Source: JAICYJ01 sp035695105 (GTDB taxonomy: Bacteria > Actinomycetota > Thermoleophilia > Gaiellales > JAICJC01). From it: 35,858 nt of DNA. The translations under genes were made by a program, and so were the position numbers. This document shows positions 14,009 to 21,487 of this stretch, piece after piece. A model generated the notes under the pieces. The model had not been told where the DNA came from, searched no databases, and saw only the letters and a program-made list of their open reading frames with translations. Where the stretch lies: positions 1-35,858 of the forward strand of contig DASSEV010000080.1 of the NCBI GenBank assembly GCA_035695105.1. The letters run 5' to 3'. Numbering within the stretch: the first letter of the stretch is position 1; every line of letters begins with the position of its first letter.

Positions 14009-14916
14009 TCGGCGAAGATCAGGTCGGCCGCGCCGTTGCCGAGGTTCTGGCACACGACCTGGCCCTGCGCACGGTCGGCCCGGATCGCATCCCCGCAGTA
14101 GCCGTCGGGGTCGCGGTACTCGGGGAAGGAACCGGCTTCGCGGTAGCGCAGCAGCTGGCCAACGTCGTCGGAGTACAGCGAGGCGGCGTTCGCGATGTCT
14201 GCGCCGATCGACGTCGCGTAGTCGATCGGCAGCAGCAGGGCGTCGTCGCGCAGCCACTCGCGGCGGATGCGGGCGCCGGCGGTCCCGATCGGCACCGCCG
14301 TGACGACGACGGACGCCCCGTCCACCGCCTCCTCGGCGGTGCCGACGCAAGTGAGCGCGATGCCGGGCGCGTGCTCGCCCGCCCAGGATCCCAGCGCCTC
14401 AGCCGACTCGGGCCGCCGGGTGACGATGACGACGTCCTCCATGCCGAGCGCCTCCAGCACGAGCAGGTGGGTGCGGGCCTGCACGCCGGCGCTCGTGATC
14501 GCGACGTGGCCGGGTCGCGCCGGCGCGAGCGCCTGGATGCATGCACCGGAGACTGCGGCGGTGCGCGAGCCGGTGAGCGCGGCGGCATCCATCACCGCCG
14601 TCGGCATGCCTGTTGCCGCATCCGACAGCACCACTAGACCGAGATGCGTCGGCAGCCCCAGCGCGGCGTTGCTCGGATAGGCGGCGATCCACTTCAGGCC
14701 GAGGAGGTCGCCGTCGGCGAGGTAGGCCGGCATGGCGTTGGCCAGCACGCCCTCGCGCGCGTGCACCGACGGCTTCGGCGGCAGCTCGGCGGAGCCGTCG
14801 GCGAGTGCGATCAGCGCCCGCCGCGCCATGGCGACGGCCTCGAGCGGCGGGGGCAGCGCCGCCGCGACCTCGGCCTCCGAGAGGTGCACGAGCGGCGTGG
14901 ACTGGGCGGCCGGCAT
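13954..14916 (-). CDS. Ornithine cyclodeaminase / mu-crystallin family protein
   Basis: 320 residues. Family features: LLGLKWIAAYPSN (conserved Lys of the substrate site), GLPTHLGLVVLSDAATGMPTAVMDAAALTGSRTAAVS, a Rossmann segment with AITSAGVQARTHLLVLEAL, and a late LPIDYATS. In most relatives the nucleotide loop reads GxGxQA; here the first Gly is replaced (TSAGVQA), so NAD(P) binding may differ. Family members act as ornithine cyclodeaminase, alanine dehydrogenase, ketimine reductase or in siderophore diamine synthesis; I cannot choose. It follows the two ABC exporter genes by 11 bases, and TAGGCT overlapping the previous stop lies 8 bases before its ATG, so it may also have its own start. 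Confidence 0.85.
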   Translation of the reverse strand: MPAAQSTPLVHLSEAEVAAALPPPLEAVAMARRALIALADGSAELPPKPSVHAREGVLANAMPAYLADGDLLGLKWIAAYPSNAALGLPTHLGLVVLSDAATGMPTAVMDAAALTGSRTAAVSGACIQALAPARPGHVAITSAGVQARTHLLVLEALGMEDVVIVTRRPESAEALGSWAGEHAPGIALTCVGTAEEAVDGASVVVTAVPIGTAGARIRREWLRDDALLLPIDYATSIGADIANAASLYSDDVGQLLRYREAGSFPEYRDPDGYCGDAIRADRAQGQVVCQNLGNGAADLIFADYVLRSAVEAGSGRELPR

Positions 14917-14927
14917 CGCGGGCGAGC

Positions 14928-16661
14928 CTACACGGCGCGCAGGTCGTGCGCGAGACGCCGGAACGGGCCGTCCTCGGCGAGCAGCTCGTGCTCCGTACCG
15001 CGCTGGATGACGCGGCCGTGATCGACGACCAGGATCTCGTCGGCGCGGCGGACGGTGGCCAGGCGGTGGGCGATGATTACCGAGGTGCGCCCGCGCAGCA
15101 GCCGGTCGAGCGCACGCTCGATCTGGATCTCGGTCGGGCGGTCGATGTTCGACGTGGCCTCGTCCAGGATCAGGATGCGGGGATCGGCCAGTAGCGCCCG
15201 GGCGATCGAGATCAGCTGCCGCTCGCCGGCGGAGAGGCCGGCGCCTCCCTCATGCACCTGATGATCGAGGCCGCCGTGCAGGCGCGCCGCGATCCGGTCG
15301 ACGCCGACCGCGGCCGCGGTCTCTCGCACCTGCTCGTCGGTGGCATCCGGCCGAGCGAAGCGGATGTTGTCGGCGATGGTGCCCGAGAACAGGAACGGAT
15401 CCTGCAGCACGACTCCCAGCTGCCGCCGGTAGCTGCCGAGCTGCACGTCGCGGAGGTCGATGTCGTCGACACGCACGGCGCCGCTGGTCGGGTCGTAGAA
15501 CCGCGCGATCAGCTTGGCCAGCGTCGACTTGCCCCCGCCAGATTGGCCGACCAAGGCGAGACAGCCGCCGGCCGGCATGTCGACCGACACGCCGTGGAGC
15601 ACCTCGTTGTCTCCGTAGGCAAAGCGAATATCGTCAAGCTCGAGGTGCCCCTCGATCGGGGGCATCGGCTCGGCGCCGGGCCGGTCGCCGATGTCCGGCT
15701 CGGCGTCCAGCACACTGCTGATCTTGATCATCGCCGCGGCGGCGGACTGCAGCTGGCCATAGACGTCGGACAGCTCCTGCAGCGGCTGGAACACCAGCTG
15801 CAGCAGGTACATGGCCGTGATCAGAGTGCCGATCGTGATCTCGCCCTCGCCGTAGAGGTGCGCGCCGAGCAGCATCACGGCGGCGCTCGAGGTGAGGCCG
15901 AGCAGCTCGATGGACGGGAAGAACACCGAGAGCAGCGTCTGGGTGCGCACGTTCGCGGCGCGGTTCGCCAGGTTGTAGCCGTCGAACTCCGCCTGGAACG
16001 CCCGCTCGCGGTTGAACGCCTGGACGATCGCCATGCCCGAGATCGACTCGGCCATGTGCGCCGTGACGGTGGCGATGCGCTCACGCACCTCGAGCTGTGC
16101 CACCGACGACGCGCGCTGGAACCAGCGCGTCAGGATCAGCGCCGGCGGGAGCACGATGAAGGCGATCATGCCGAGCCGCCAGTCGACGATGAAGACGGCG
16201 ACGATGGCCGTCGGCAGGAGCACGACGTTCGCGGCCAACGTCGGCAGGCCCTGCGAGAGGGCATCCGAGAGCGCGTCCACGTCGGAGGTGAGGCGGGCGA
16301 TGATCCAGCCGGCGCGCTGCTCGGAGAAGTAGCGCAGCGACAGCGATGTGAGGTGCACGAACAGGTCGCTTCGCAGTCCCAGCACGATCCCCTGGCCAAG
16401 GCCCGCCAGCCCGCGGATCAGGATCGCGCTCATCACCCAGCCCGCGGCGCCGACGCACAGATAGATGACGACGATCACGCTCAGGTACCGGCTGTCGCCC
16501 TTCGCGATGCCGTTGTCGATCGCCGCCCGCACGAGCAGCCAGCCACCCGTCTGCGCGGCCGCCTGGCCGGTGGCGACCAGCACCATCGTCAGCACCTGCA
16601 TGCGCTTGCCCTGCAGGTAGGCCGACAGCCTGCCCAGGCCCGTGCGGCGGCTATGCGGCAA
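14928..16661 (-). CDS. ABC exporter half-transporter, catalytic-site subunit
   Basis: 577 residues: six-helix type I exporter domain (residues about 20-315), then the nucleotide-binding domain. Walker A GQSGGGKST, Walker B ILILDEATSNID with the catalytic Glu, switch His in IAHRLATV; the signature is non-canonical LSAGERQ. The partner gene (16651-18408) has the opposite set of defects, so the two form a heterodimer with one full ATP site. TTG start at 16661, overlapping the partner's stop by 11 bases; this rare start is accepted because the overlap implies coupling. Related to TM287/288 and BmrCD multidrug exporters. Substrate unknown. Confidence 0.92.
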   Translation of the reverse strand: MPHSRRTGLGRLSAYLQGKRMQVLTMVLVATGQAAAQTGGWLLVRAAIDNGIAKGDSRYLSVIVVIYLCVGAAGWVMSAILIRGLAGLGQGIVLGLRSDLFVHLTSLSLRYFSEQRAGWIIARLTSDVDALSDALSQGLPTLAANVVLLPTAIVAVFIVDWRLGMIAFIVLPPALILTRWFQRASSVAQLEVRERIATVTAHMAESISGMAIVQAFNRERAFQAEFDGYNLANRAANVRTQTLLSVFFPSIELLGLTSSAAVMLLGAHLYGEGEITIGTLITAMYLLQLVFQPLQELSDVYGQLQSAAAAMIKISSVLDAEPDIGDRPGAEPMPPIEGHLELDDIRFAYGDNEVLHGVSVDMPAGGCLALVGQSGGGKSTLAKLIARFYDPTSGAVRVDDIDLRDVQLGSYRRQLGVVLQDPFLFSGTIADNIRFARPDATDEQVRETAAAVGVDRIAARLHGGLDHQVHEGGAGLSAGERQLISIARALLADPRILILDEATSNIDRPTEIQIERALDRLLRGRTSVIIAHRLATVRRADEILVVDHGRVIQRGTEHELLAEDGPFRRLAHDLRAV

Positions 16662-18408
16662 TGGTCTCGTCTCCGAACAGTGCGGTGAAGTCGCCGCCCG
16701 CCGCCGCCAGCTCGGCCGGGCTGCCCTCCTCGGCGACGCAGCCGTCGCGCAGCACGACGGCGCGGTCGGCGATGCTGACCGTCGACAGCCGCTGGGTGGC
16801 GACCAGCACGGTGCGGCCGAGCAGCGCCGGTCGCACCGTCTCGACCAGCGTCCGCTCCGTCTCCGTGTCCACCGCCGACAGCGGGTCGTCGAGCACGATG
16901 GCGCCTGAGCCGGAGAGCAGGGCGCGCGCGAGGGCGACGCGCTGCCGCTGGCCGCCGGAGAGGTTCACGCCACGCTCGCCGATCAGCGTGTCGTAGCCCT
17001 GCGGCAGGTCGTCCACGAAGGCGGCGACGCCGGCTGCCGCGGCCGCGGCCAGCACCTCGTCCCAGGCCGCGTCCGGCCTGCCGATCGTCAGGTTGTCGCG
17101 AAGCGGGACCGAGAACAGGATCGGGCGCTGCGTGACGACCGAGACGGCGGAGCGCACGTCCTCGAGGCTCGCGTCGCGGAGGTCGACCCCGCCGATCAGC
17201 ACGCGGCCGGCCGTCGGGTCGTAGAAGCGCGCGGCCAGGTTGAGCAGCGAGGTCTTGCCCGACCCGGTCGGCCCGCAGACGGCCACGATCTCGCCGGGCT
17301 CAACCCGCAGGTCAACGCCGCGCAGCACCTCCTCCTCGTCGCCGTAGGCGAAGCGGACGTTCTCGAACTCGATCGGCTGCGGTCCGCGCGGGAGCGCGGC
17401 AGGGCTGGCCGGCTCCGGCAGCCGGTCGATCTGCTCGATCCAGGCAAAGCTGCGACCCGCCGAGGCGAGCGCACGCTGGGCGAGGTTGACGATCCAGCCG
17501 AGCGACTCGAGCGGCCAGGCGAGCTGCAGCAGGATGGTGTTGAAGAGGACGAACTGCCCGATCGACAGGTTGCCGGCGATGACGTCGCGGCCGCCGAAGA
17601 AGACGACCGCGGCGATCGAGAGCGACGGCAGGAAGAACAGGCCGGGGAGGTGCCGCGCCTCGACGCCGGCCTGCTCGATCACGACGTCGCGAACCTGCTC
17701 CGCCTTGTCGGTGAATCGGGCCCGCACGTCGTCCTCGCGACCGAACGCCTGCACCATCTCGATGCCGACGACGGCCTCGTCGGCCGCCTCGGTGACGTCG
17801 CCCTTTCGCACCTGCACGCGCCGCGAGATCGGCATCACCCGGTGGGCGAAGAGCCAGGCGACCAGCCCGATCGGCGGCACCGACAGCGCAGTGATCAGCG
17901 TCAGCTTGGCGTTGACGAAGCCGAGCACGATCCCGGCGCCGACGATCATCAGGACGCTCTGGATGCCCTGCACCATGCCCCAGCCGATGAAGTACCGGAT
18001 GGGGAAGAGGTCGTTGGTCGCCCTCGAGACGACCTGGCCGGTGGGGTGACGGTCGAAGAAGGCGCGTGGGAACTGCAGGTAGGCGCGGTAGAGCAGCTCG
18101 CGCATCCGCGCCTCGATGTGGACGCCGATTCGGGCGGTCGCGTACCGCCGCGTGAAGTTGACGCCGAAGCGCAGCAGGCCGAGCGCCATCGCCGCTGCCA
18201 CATATGGCAACAGCGGGTCGCCGTGCTTCGGCACGATGGCGTTGTCGATGGCTCGCTGGAGCAGGATCGGGATGGCCAGCGACAGCACCGTGTAGGCGAG
18301 GGCGCATGCGAGGCCCAGCGCGACGGAGCGCCACTCACCCTTCCAGAGGGTCAGCAGCCTCCGCAGCGTGGGCCACATCGGAAGATCGGGAGGATCCACG
18401 AGTGGCAC
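16651..18408 (-). CDS. ABC exporter half-transporter, degenerate-site subunit
   Basis: 585 residues from GTG 18408: exporter membrane domain, then nucleotide-binding domain with Walker A GPTGSGKT and canonical signature LSGGQRQRVALARAL. The Walker B region is IVLDDPLSAVD, Asp in place of the catalytic Glu, and the switch position is VATQRLSTV, Gln in place of His. These are the hallmark changes of the degenerate site in heterodimeric exporters. GTG 18408 is chosen because TAGCCT lies 7 bases upstream; ATG 18378 (MWPTLRRLL) is an alternative nearer the first conserved residues. First gene of a three-gene transcript with its partner and the cyclodeaminase-like gene. Confidence 0.92.
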   Translation of the reverse strand: MPLVDPPDLPMWPTLRRLLTLWKGEWRSVALGLACALAYTVLSLAIPILLQRAIDNAIVPKHGDPLLPYVAAAMALGLLRFGVNFTRRYATARIGVHIEARMRELLYRAYLQFPRAFFDRHPTGQVVSRATNDLFPIRYFIGWGMVQGIQSVLMIVGAGIVLGFVNAKLTLITALSVPPIGLVAWLFAHRVMPISRRVQVRKGDVTEAADEAVVGIEMVQAFGREDDVRARFTDKAEQVRDVVIEQAGVEARHLPGLFFLPSLSIAAVVFFGGRDVIAGNLSIGQFVLFNTILLQLAWPLESLGWIVNLAQRALASAGRSFAWIEQIDRLPEPASPAALPRGPQPIEFENVRFAYGDEEEVLRGVDLRVEPGEIVAVCGPTGSGKTSLLNLAARFYDPTAGRVLIGGVDLRDASLEDVRSAVSVVTQRPILFSVPLRDNLTIGRPDAAWDEVLAAAAAAGVAAFVDDLPQGYDTLIGERGVNLSGGQRQRVALARALLSGSGAIVLDDPLSAVDTETERTLVETVRPALLGRTVLVATQRLSTVSIADRAVVLRDGCVAEEGSPAELAAAGGDFTALFGDETIAA

Positions 18409-18415
18409 TGATCGC

Positions 18416-18421
18416 AGGCTA
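18416..18421 (-). promoter_or_regulatory. -10 box for leaderless ABC exporter operon
   Basis: Minus strand TAGCCT, 7 bases before the GTG at 18408. No Shine-Dalgarno sequence precedes either candidate start. Confidence 0.5.
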
Positions 18422-18435
18422 CCAGCCGCGTTCTG

Positions 18436-18696
18436 GGGGTCAGGCCTCTGGCCCGCAGCGCGCCCCGCATGGTTGTCTTCAATGCTGACAAAGCGGTGCC
18501 CGGGTCGGATCATCAACTGGGGTCAGGCCGGAGGCCTGACCCCACGTTTCTTGCTCAGGGGGCGTCTGCGTGGAGATGGGTCTGCCCCGCAGGGGCTGAC
18601 CCGGCAGTCCTACGACGAGCGCTGGGTGCCGTCCGGCCGGGTCAGCCCCCGGGCGGGGGCAGACCCGTACACCGGGTCAGCCTGAAGGCTGACCCC
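18436..18696. repeat. Cluster of GGGTCAG-type palindromes (REP/BIME-like)
   Basis: Four palindromes plus one half unit fill the divergent gap between the ABC operon and the MFS gene. Unit 1 is degenerate (18436-18454). Unit 2: GGGGTCAGGCC 18519-18529 and its exact inverse 18533-18543, loop GGA. Unit 3: 18578-18602, one T-T mismatch. Unit 4: 18639-18666, one A-A mismatch. Unit 5: GGGTCAGCCT 18674-18683 and inverse 18686-18695. The mismatches in units 3 and 4 are complementary, so the two pair perfectly with each other as one long inverted repeat. No gene lies in this stretch. Confidence 0.8.
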
Positions 18697-18703
18697 GATC
18701 ATC

Positions 18704-18709
18704 TACCTT
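18704..18709 (+). promoter_or_regulatory. -10 box for leaderless MFS gene
   Basis: TACCTT, 6 bases before the GTG at 18716 and 8 bases after the last palindrome. Confidence 0.5.
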
Positions 18710-18715
18710 GCGTGC

Positions 18716-20017
18716 GTGGCTCGGCTCGGATCACTCGTGCGCTCGATCGCCGTCGATACGAGCGCGCTGCACGAGTCCCGTGACTACCGCCTGCTCGTCC
18801 TCGGCGGATTCGTCTCCGGCCTCGGCAGCCAGGTCACTCTGGTCGCCCTGCCCTTCCAGGTCTACCTGCTGACCCATTCATCGTTCATGGTCGGCCTGAT
18901 CGGCCTGGTCGAGCTCGTGCCCCTGATCGCCTTCGGCCTCGTCGGCGGCGCGCTCGCCGACCGCGTCGATCGCCGCGGGCTGCTGCTTGCGTCGCAGGTT
19001 GGCATGCTGATCACCTCAGCTGGGCTGGCGCTCGGCGCGGCGCACGGCAGTCCGCCGCTCCTGCTCGTCTTCGCCCTGGCCGGGCTCGCCGCGGGCGGAT
19101 CGGCCATCGACCGGCCCACCCGCGCCGCGATCGTCCCGAACCTCGTCGGTCACGCCCGGCTGCGCTCGGCCATCTCGTTCAACTACGGGCTGATCCAGCT
19201 GACCCTCGTGATCGGGCCGGCCGTCGGCGGCATCGTCATCGCCGCGGTCGGGCTGACCTGGGCCTACACGCTCGACGTCGTAACCTTCCTCGCGATGATC
19301 GTGAGCGTCCTGCTGATCTCGCCGCAGCCGCCGCCCGAGGCGGCCGAGGGCGGCCACGAGCCCTTCCTGCAGTCGGTCACGAGCGGGCTTCGCTTCGCGG
19401 CCGAGCGCGGCGAGCTGATGGGCAGCTTCGTGATCGACATCCTGGCGATGACGTTCGGCATGCCGCGCGCGCTGTTCCCGGCCCTGTCGCTGACCCTCTA
19501 CCACGCCGGCGCGACCGGAGTCGGACTCCTCTACGCGGCTCTCTCGGCAGGCGCCGTGGTCGCCGCGTTCACCACCGGCTGGCTCACGCGCGCGCGCCGG
19601 CTGGGCCGGATCACCGTCTTCGCCGTCCTGCTGTGGGGCATCGGCATCGCCGTCATGGGGCTCACCTCGAGCCTCGTCGTCGCCATGGCCTGCCTATGCG
19701 TCGCCGGCGCGGCCGACAGCGTCAGCGCCGTCTGCCGGTCGACCATCCTGCAGACCGCCACTCCCGACCGCATGCGCGGCCGTATGTCATCGGTCTTCAC
19801 GCTGGTCGTGGCGGGCGGCCCGCGTGTGGGCGACGTCGAGTCGGGCAGCGTCGCCGCGGCGGTGGGCACGCAGGCGTCCGTCGTGTTCGGCGGCCTCGCG
19901 TGCATCGCCGGGCTGCTGCCCGTTGTCTGGGCGTTCCCCGCCTTCTGGAACTACGACGAAGGGGATGCCGCCGCGCTTGCGGCGACATCCCCTCAACTCG
20001 TCGAAGACGCCGGGTAG
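18716..20017 (+). CDS. MFS transporter (EntS/MFS_3-like)
   Basis: 433 residues, about 12 helices. Helix 1 begins at YRLLVLGGFVSGLGSQ; motif A after helix 2 is GGALADRVDRRGLL; SAIDRPTRAAIVPNLV and RMRGRMSSVFTLVVAGGPRVGDVESG are typical of the exporter group that includes EntS. GTG 18716 fits the -10 spacing. The C-terminal tail is acidic. Substrate unknown. Its final 60 bases contain a strong hairpin and it ends 7 bases from the convergent sigma-factor gene. Confidence 0.87.
   Translation: MARLGSLVRSIAVDTSALHESRDYRLLVLGGFVSGLGSQVTLVALPFQVYLLTHSSFMVGLIGLVELVPLIAFGLVGGALADRVDRRGLLLASQVGMLITSAGLALGAAHGSPPLLLVFALAGLAAGGSAIDRPTRAAIVPNLVGHARLRSAISFNYGLIQLTLVIGPAVGGIVIAAVGLTWAYTLDVVTFLAMIVSVLLISPQPPPEAAEGGHEPFLQSVTSGLRFAAERGELMGSFVIDILAMTFGMPRALFPALSLTLYHAGATGVGLLYAALSAGAVVAAFTTGWLTRARRLGRITVFAVLLWGIGIAVMGLTSSLVVAMACLCVAGAADSVSAVCRSTILQTATPDRMRGRMSSVFTLVVAGGPRVGDVESGSVAAAVGTQASVVFGGLACIAGLLPVVWAFPAFWNYDEGDAAALAATSPQLVEDAG
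19961..19992. terminator. Bidirectional hairpin inside the MFS 3' end
   Basis: GGGGATG (19961-19967) pairs with CATCCCC (19986-19992) and CGCCGC (19969-19974) with GCGGCG (19979-19984): a 13-pair stem with one C-A mismatch and loop GCTT. Located 33 bases beyond the stop of the sigma gene on the minus strand, so it can end that transcript although it is coding on the plus strand. No T-run. Confidence 0.5.
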
Positions 20018-20024
20018 GCGGGTA

Positions 20025-21170
20025 CTACGCGGCGTCCTTGAGGCCGTCCAGCTCGGGCAGGCTCGCCAGCTGCGCCAGCGCCTCCTGCTCAAGCTGCCTC
20101 ACGCGCTCGCGCGTGAGGCCGACCTCGCGGCCGACGGCCTCGAGCAGCATCGGCTCGCCGCCGCCGAGCCCGTAGCGCAGCTCGATGATCCGGCGCGTGC
20201 GCGGCGTGAGGATGTCGAGTGCCCGCTCGAGCGCCTCGTTGCGCATGCGCTCGTCGACCGTCTCGGTGATGTCCTCTGCGCTCGTGTCCGCGATCATGTC
20301 GCCCAGCTCCGTGTCGCCGTCCTCGCCCGTCGGACGCTGCAGCGACACCATGTGCGGGCGCATCTGCTCCGCGTCACGCACGTCCTTCAGGCTCAGCTTC
20401 GACTCCTTCGCGACCTCCTCGTCCGTCGCCTCGCGGCCATGCTTGGCCTCGAGCACGCGGCGGGCGCGGTCGATCTTGCGAATGCGGTCGTGCACGTGCA
20501 CCGGCACGCGGATCGTGCGGCTCTGGTTCGCCACCGCACGCTGCACGGCCTGGCGGATCCACCACGTGGCGTACGTCGAGAACTTCAGGTTGCGGCGCCA
20601 CTCGAACTTCTCCACGGCGCGCACCAGCCCGATCGTTCCCTCCTGGATCAGGTCCAGGAAGCCGACGCCGTGGCCGCGGTACTTCTTCGCGATCGAGACG
20701 ACCAGACGCAGGTTGGCCTCGACCATCCGCTGCTTGGCTGCCTCATCGCCGGCCTCGATGCGCTGCGCCAGCTGCTGCTCCTCGTGCTTCGTGAGCAGCG
20801 GCGTGCGCCCGATCTGCGCCAGGTAGAGATCCAGTGAGTCGATGCTCGCGGGCGCATACCAGACCGGCGCCGGCGCGGGCTCCTGCTCCGCCGTTCCGCC
20901 GTCCTCGTCCAGCTCCCGCACGACGACCACGTCCACGCCGAGCTCGGCGAGCTCGTTGCGCAGCGCCGCCGTATCCTCATCAGAGAGGTCGAGGTCTGCG
21001 ACCAGCGTCGTCAGCTCCTCCTCGTTCAGCTCGCCCGTATCCTGGGCGCGCTCTATCACGTTCCGCACCTGCGGCTCCTGCAACACCATTTGGGCTATCC
21101 CGCTCCTCGTTCTCAGGGCGTCCGCTACCGTTCGCGAAGGCCCGTGGGTTTGGTTCTGGTCGAAGGGCAT
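20025..21170 (-). CDS. Primary-type RNA polymerase sigma-70 factor (RpoD/SigA/HrdB-like)
   Basis: 381 residues. A short acidic N-terminal region (about 25-105), then region 1.2 (DSLDLYLAQIGRTPLLTKHEE), region 2 (MVEANLRLVVSIAKKYRGHG, FLDLIQEGTIGLVRAVEKF, STYATWWIRQAVQRAV), region 3 and region 4.2 (GLTRERVRQLEQEALAQL). This is group 1/2; the lack of a long 1.1 region and the unusual LEAVGREVGL helix leave open whether it is the essential sigma or a paralogue. ATG 21170 has no clear Shine-Dalgarno sequence; ATG 21089 is an alternative. A SigR-like promoter lies upstream. Convergent with the MFS gene, 7 bases apart. Confidence 0.9.
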   Translation of the reverse strand: MPFDQNQTHGPSRTVADALRTRSGIAQMVLQEPQVRNVIERAQDTGELNEEELTTLVADLDLSDEDTAALRNELAELGVDVVVVRELDEDGGTAEQEPAPAPVWYAPASIDSLDLYLAQIGRTPLLTKHEEQQLAQRIEAGDEAAKQRMVEANLRLVVSIAKKYRGHGVGFLDLIQEGTIGLVRAVEKFEWRRNLKFSTYATWWIRQAVQRAVANQSRTIRVPVHVHDRIRKIDRARRVLEAKHGREATDEEVAKESKLSLKDVRDAEQMRPHMVSLQRPTGEDGDTELGDMIADTSAEDITETVDERMRNEALERALDILTPRTRRIIELRYGLGGGEPMLLEAVGREVGLTRERVRQLEQEALAQLASLPELDGLKDAA

Positions 21171-21224
21171 AGGCGTGCCGCTTGATGGTTTCGCGGCCCA
21201 TTGGCGTGCCCCTTCGAATGGGTT

Positions 21225-21250
21225 AACGCAGCCTCTGCGCTAGCTATTCC
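21225..21250 (-). promoter_or_regulatory. SigR/SigH(ECF)-type promoter of the sigma-70 gene
   Basis: Minus strand GGAAT (21250-21246), exactly 18 bases, GTT (21227-21225). This equals the actinobacterial oxidative-stress consensus GGAAT-N18-19-GTT. It lies about 55 bases before the ATG at 21170. In Streptomyces one hrdB promoter is SigR-dependent, which makes the placement plausible. Confidence 0.45.
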
Positions 21251-21255
21251 CGGCT

Positions 21256-21297
21256 CTGGAAACGAAAAACGTGTTCCAGATTGGGACGCTCCAATCT
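21256..21297. terminator. Two overlapping inverted repeats upstream of the sigma gene
   Basis: CTGGAA 21256-21261 pairs with TTCCAG 21274-21279; AGATTGG 21278-21284 pairs with CCAATCT 21291-21297. They share two bases, so only one can form. On the minus strand the second is followed after eight bases by a run of five T, which could end transcripts of the zinc-ribbon ORF; the first could be an operator or attenuator. Confidence 0.4.
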
Positions 21298-21458
21298 CAG
21301 CAGCAGCCCTGCTTGTACCGGCAGGCGGTGCAGTGCCATGAGGCCTTGACCCAGATCATCTCGGTCCCGCACCGCGGGCACGAGCTCTCCGCGGTGGTCG
21401 TCGGTCGCGTTCGCAGTCCGGGCCGGCAGACGGTGGATGTGGGGCGGGCGTCGGCGAT
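21297..21458 (-). CDS. Small zinc-ribbon protein with a non-canonical start (tentative)
   Basis: The C-terminal 28 residues form a clear zinc ribbon: CPRC, 12 residues, CTAC, then a CC near the end (SCPRCGTEMIW, WHCTACRYKQGCC). The frame has no ATG, GTG or TTG between the TadG-like stop and the ribbon. An ATC codon at 21458-21456 lies exactly 6 bases after TACGGT (minus strand 21470-21465), the leaderless spacing used by neighbours, so I propose ATC initiation giving 53 residues. Alternatives: a decayed gene, a rare CTG at 21416, or a start inside the upstream gene. Function unknown; zinc or nucleic-acid binding likely. Confidence 0.45.
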   Translation of the reverse strand: MADARPTSTVCRPGLRTRPTTTAESSCPRCGTEMIWVKASWHCTACRYKQGCC

Positions 21459-21481
21459 GACGTGACCGTAGCGCCCGCCCC
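21441..21481. terminator. Perfect 10-bp hairpin after the TadG-like gene
   Basis: GGGGCGGGCG (21441-21450) and CGCCCGCCCC (21472-21481), loop 21. It starts 7 bases past the TadG-like stop, so is probably its terminator, although there is no T-run. The -10 and ATC start of the zinc-ribbon ORF sit in its loop. Confidence 0.5.
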
Positions 21482-21487
21482 GGATGA

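Noticed and set aside
18436..18696. CRISPR array
   Set aside because: Units are palindromes of different lengths with irregular spacing, not direct repeats with uniform spacers.
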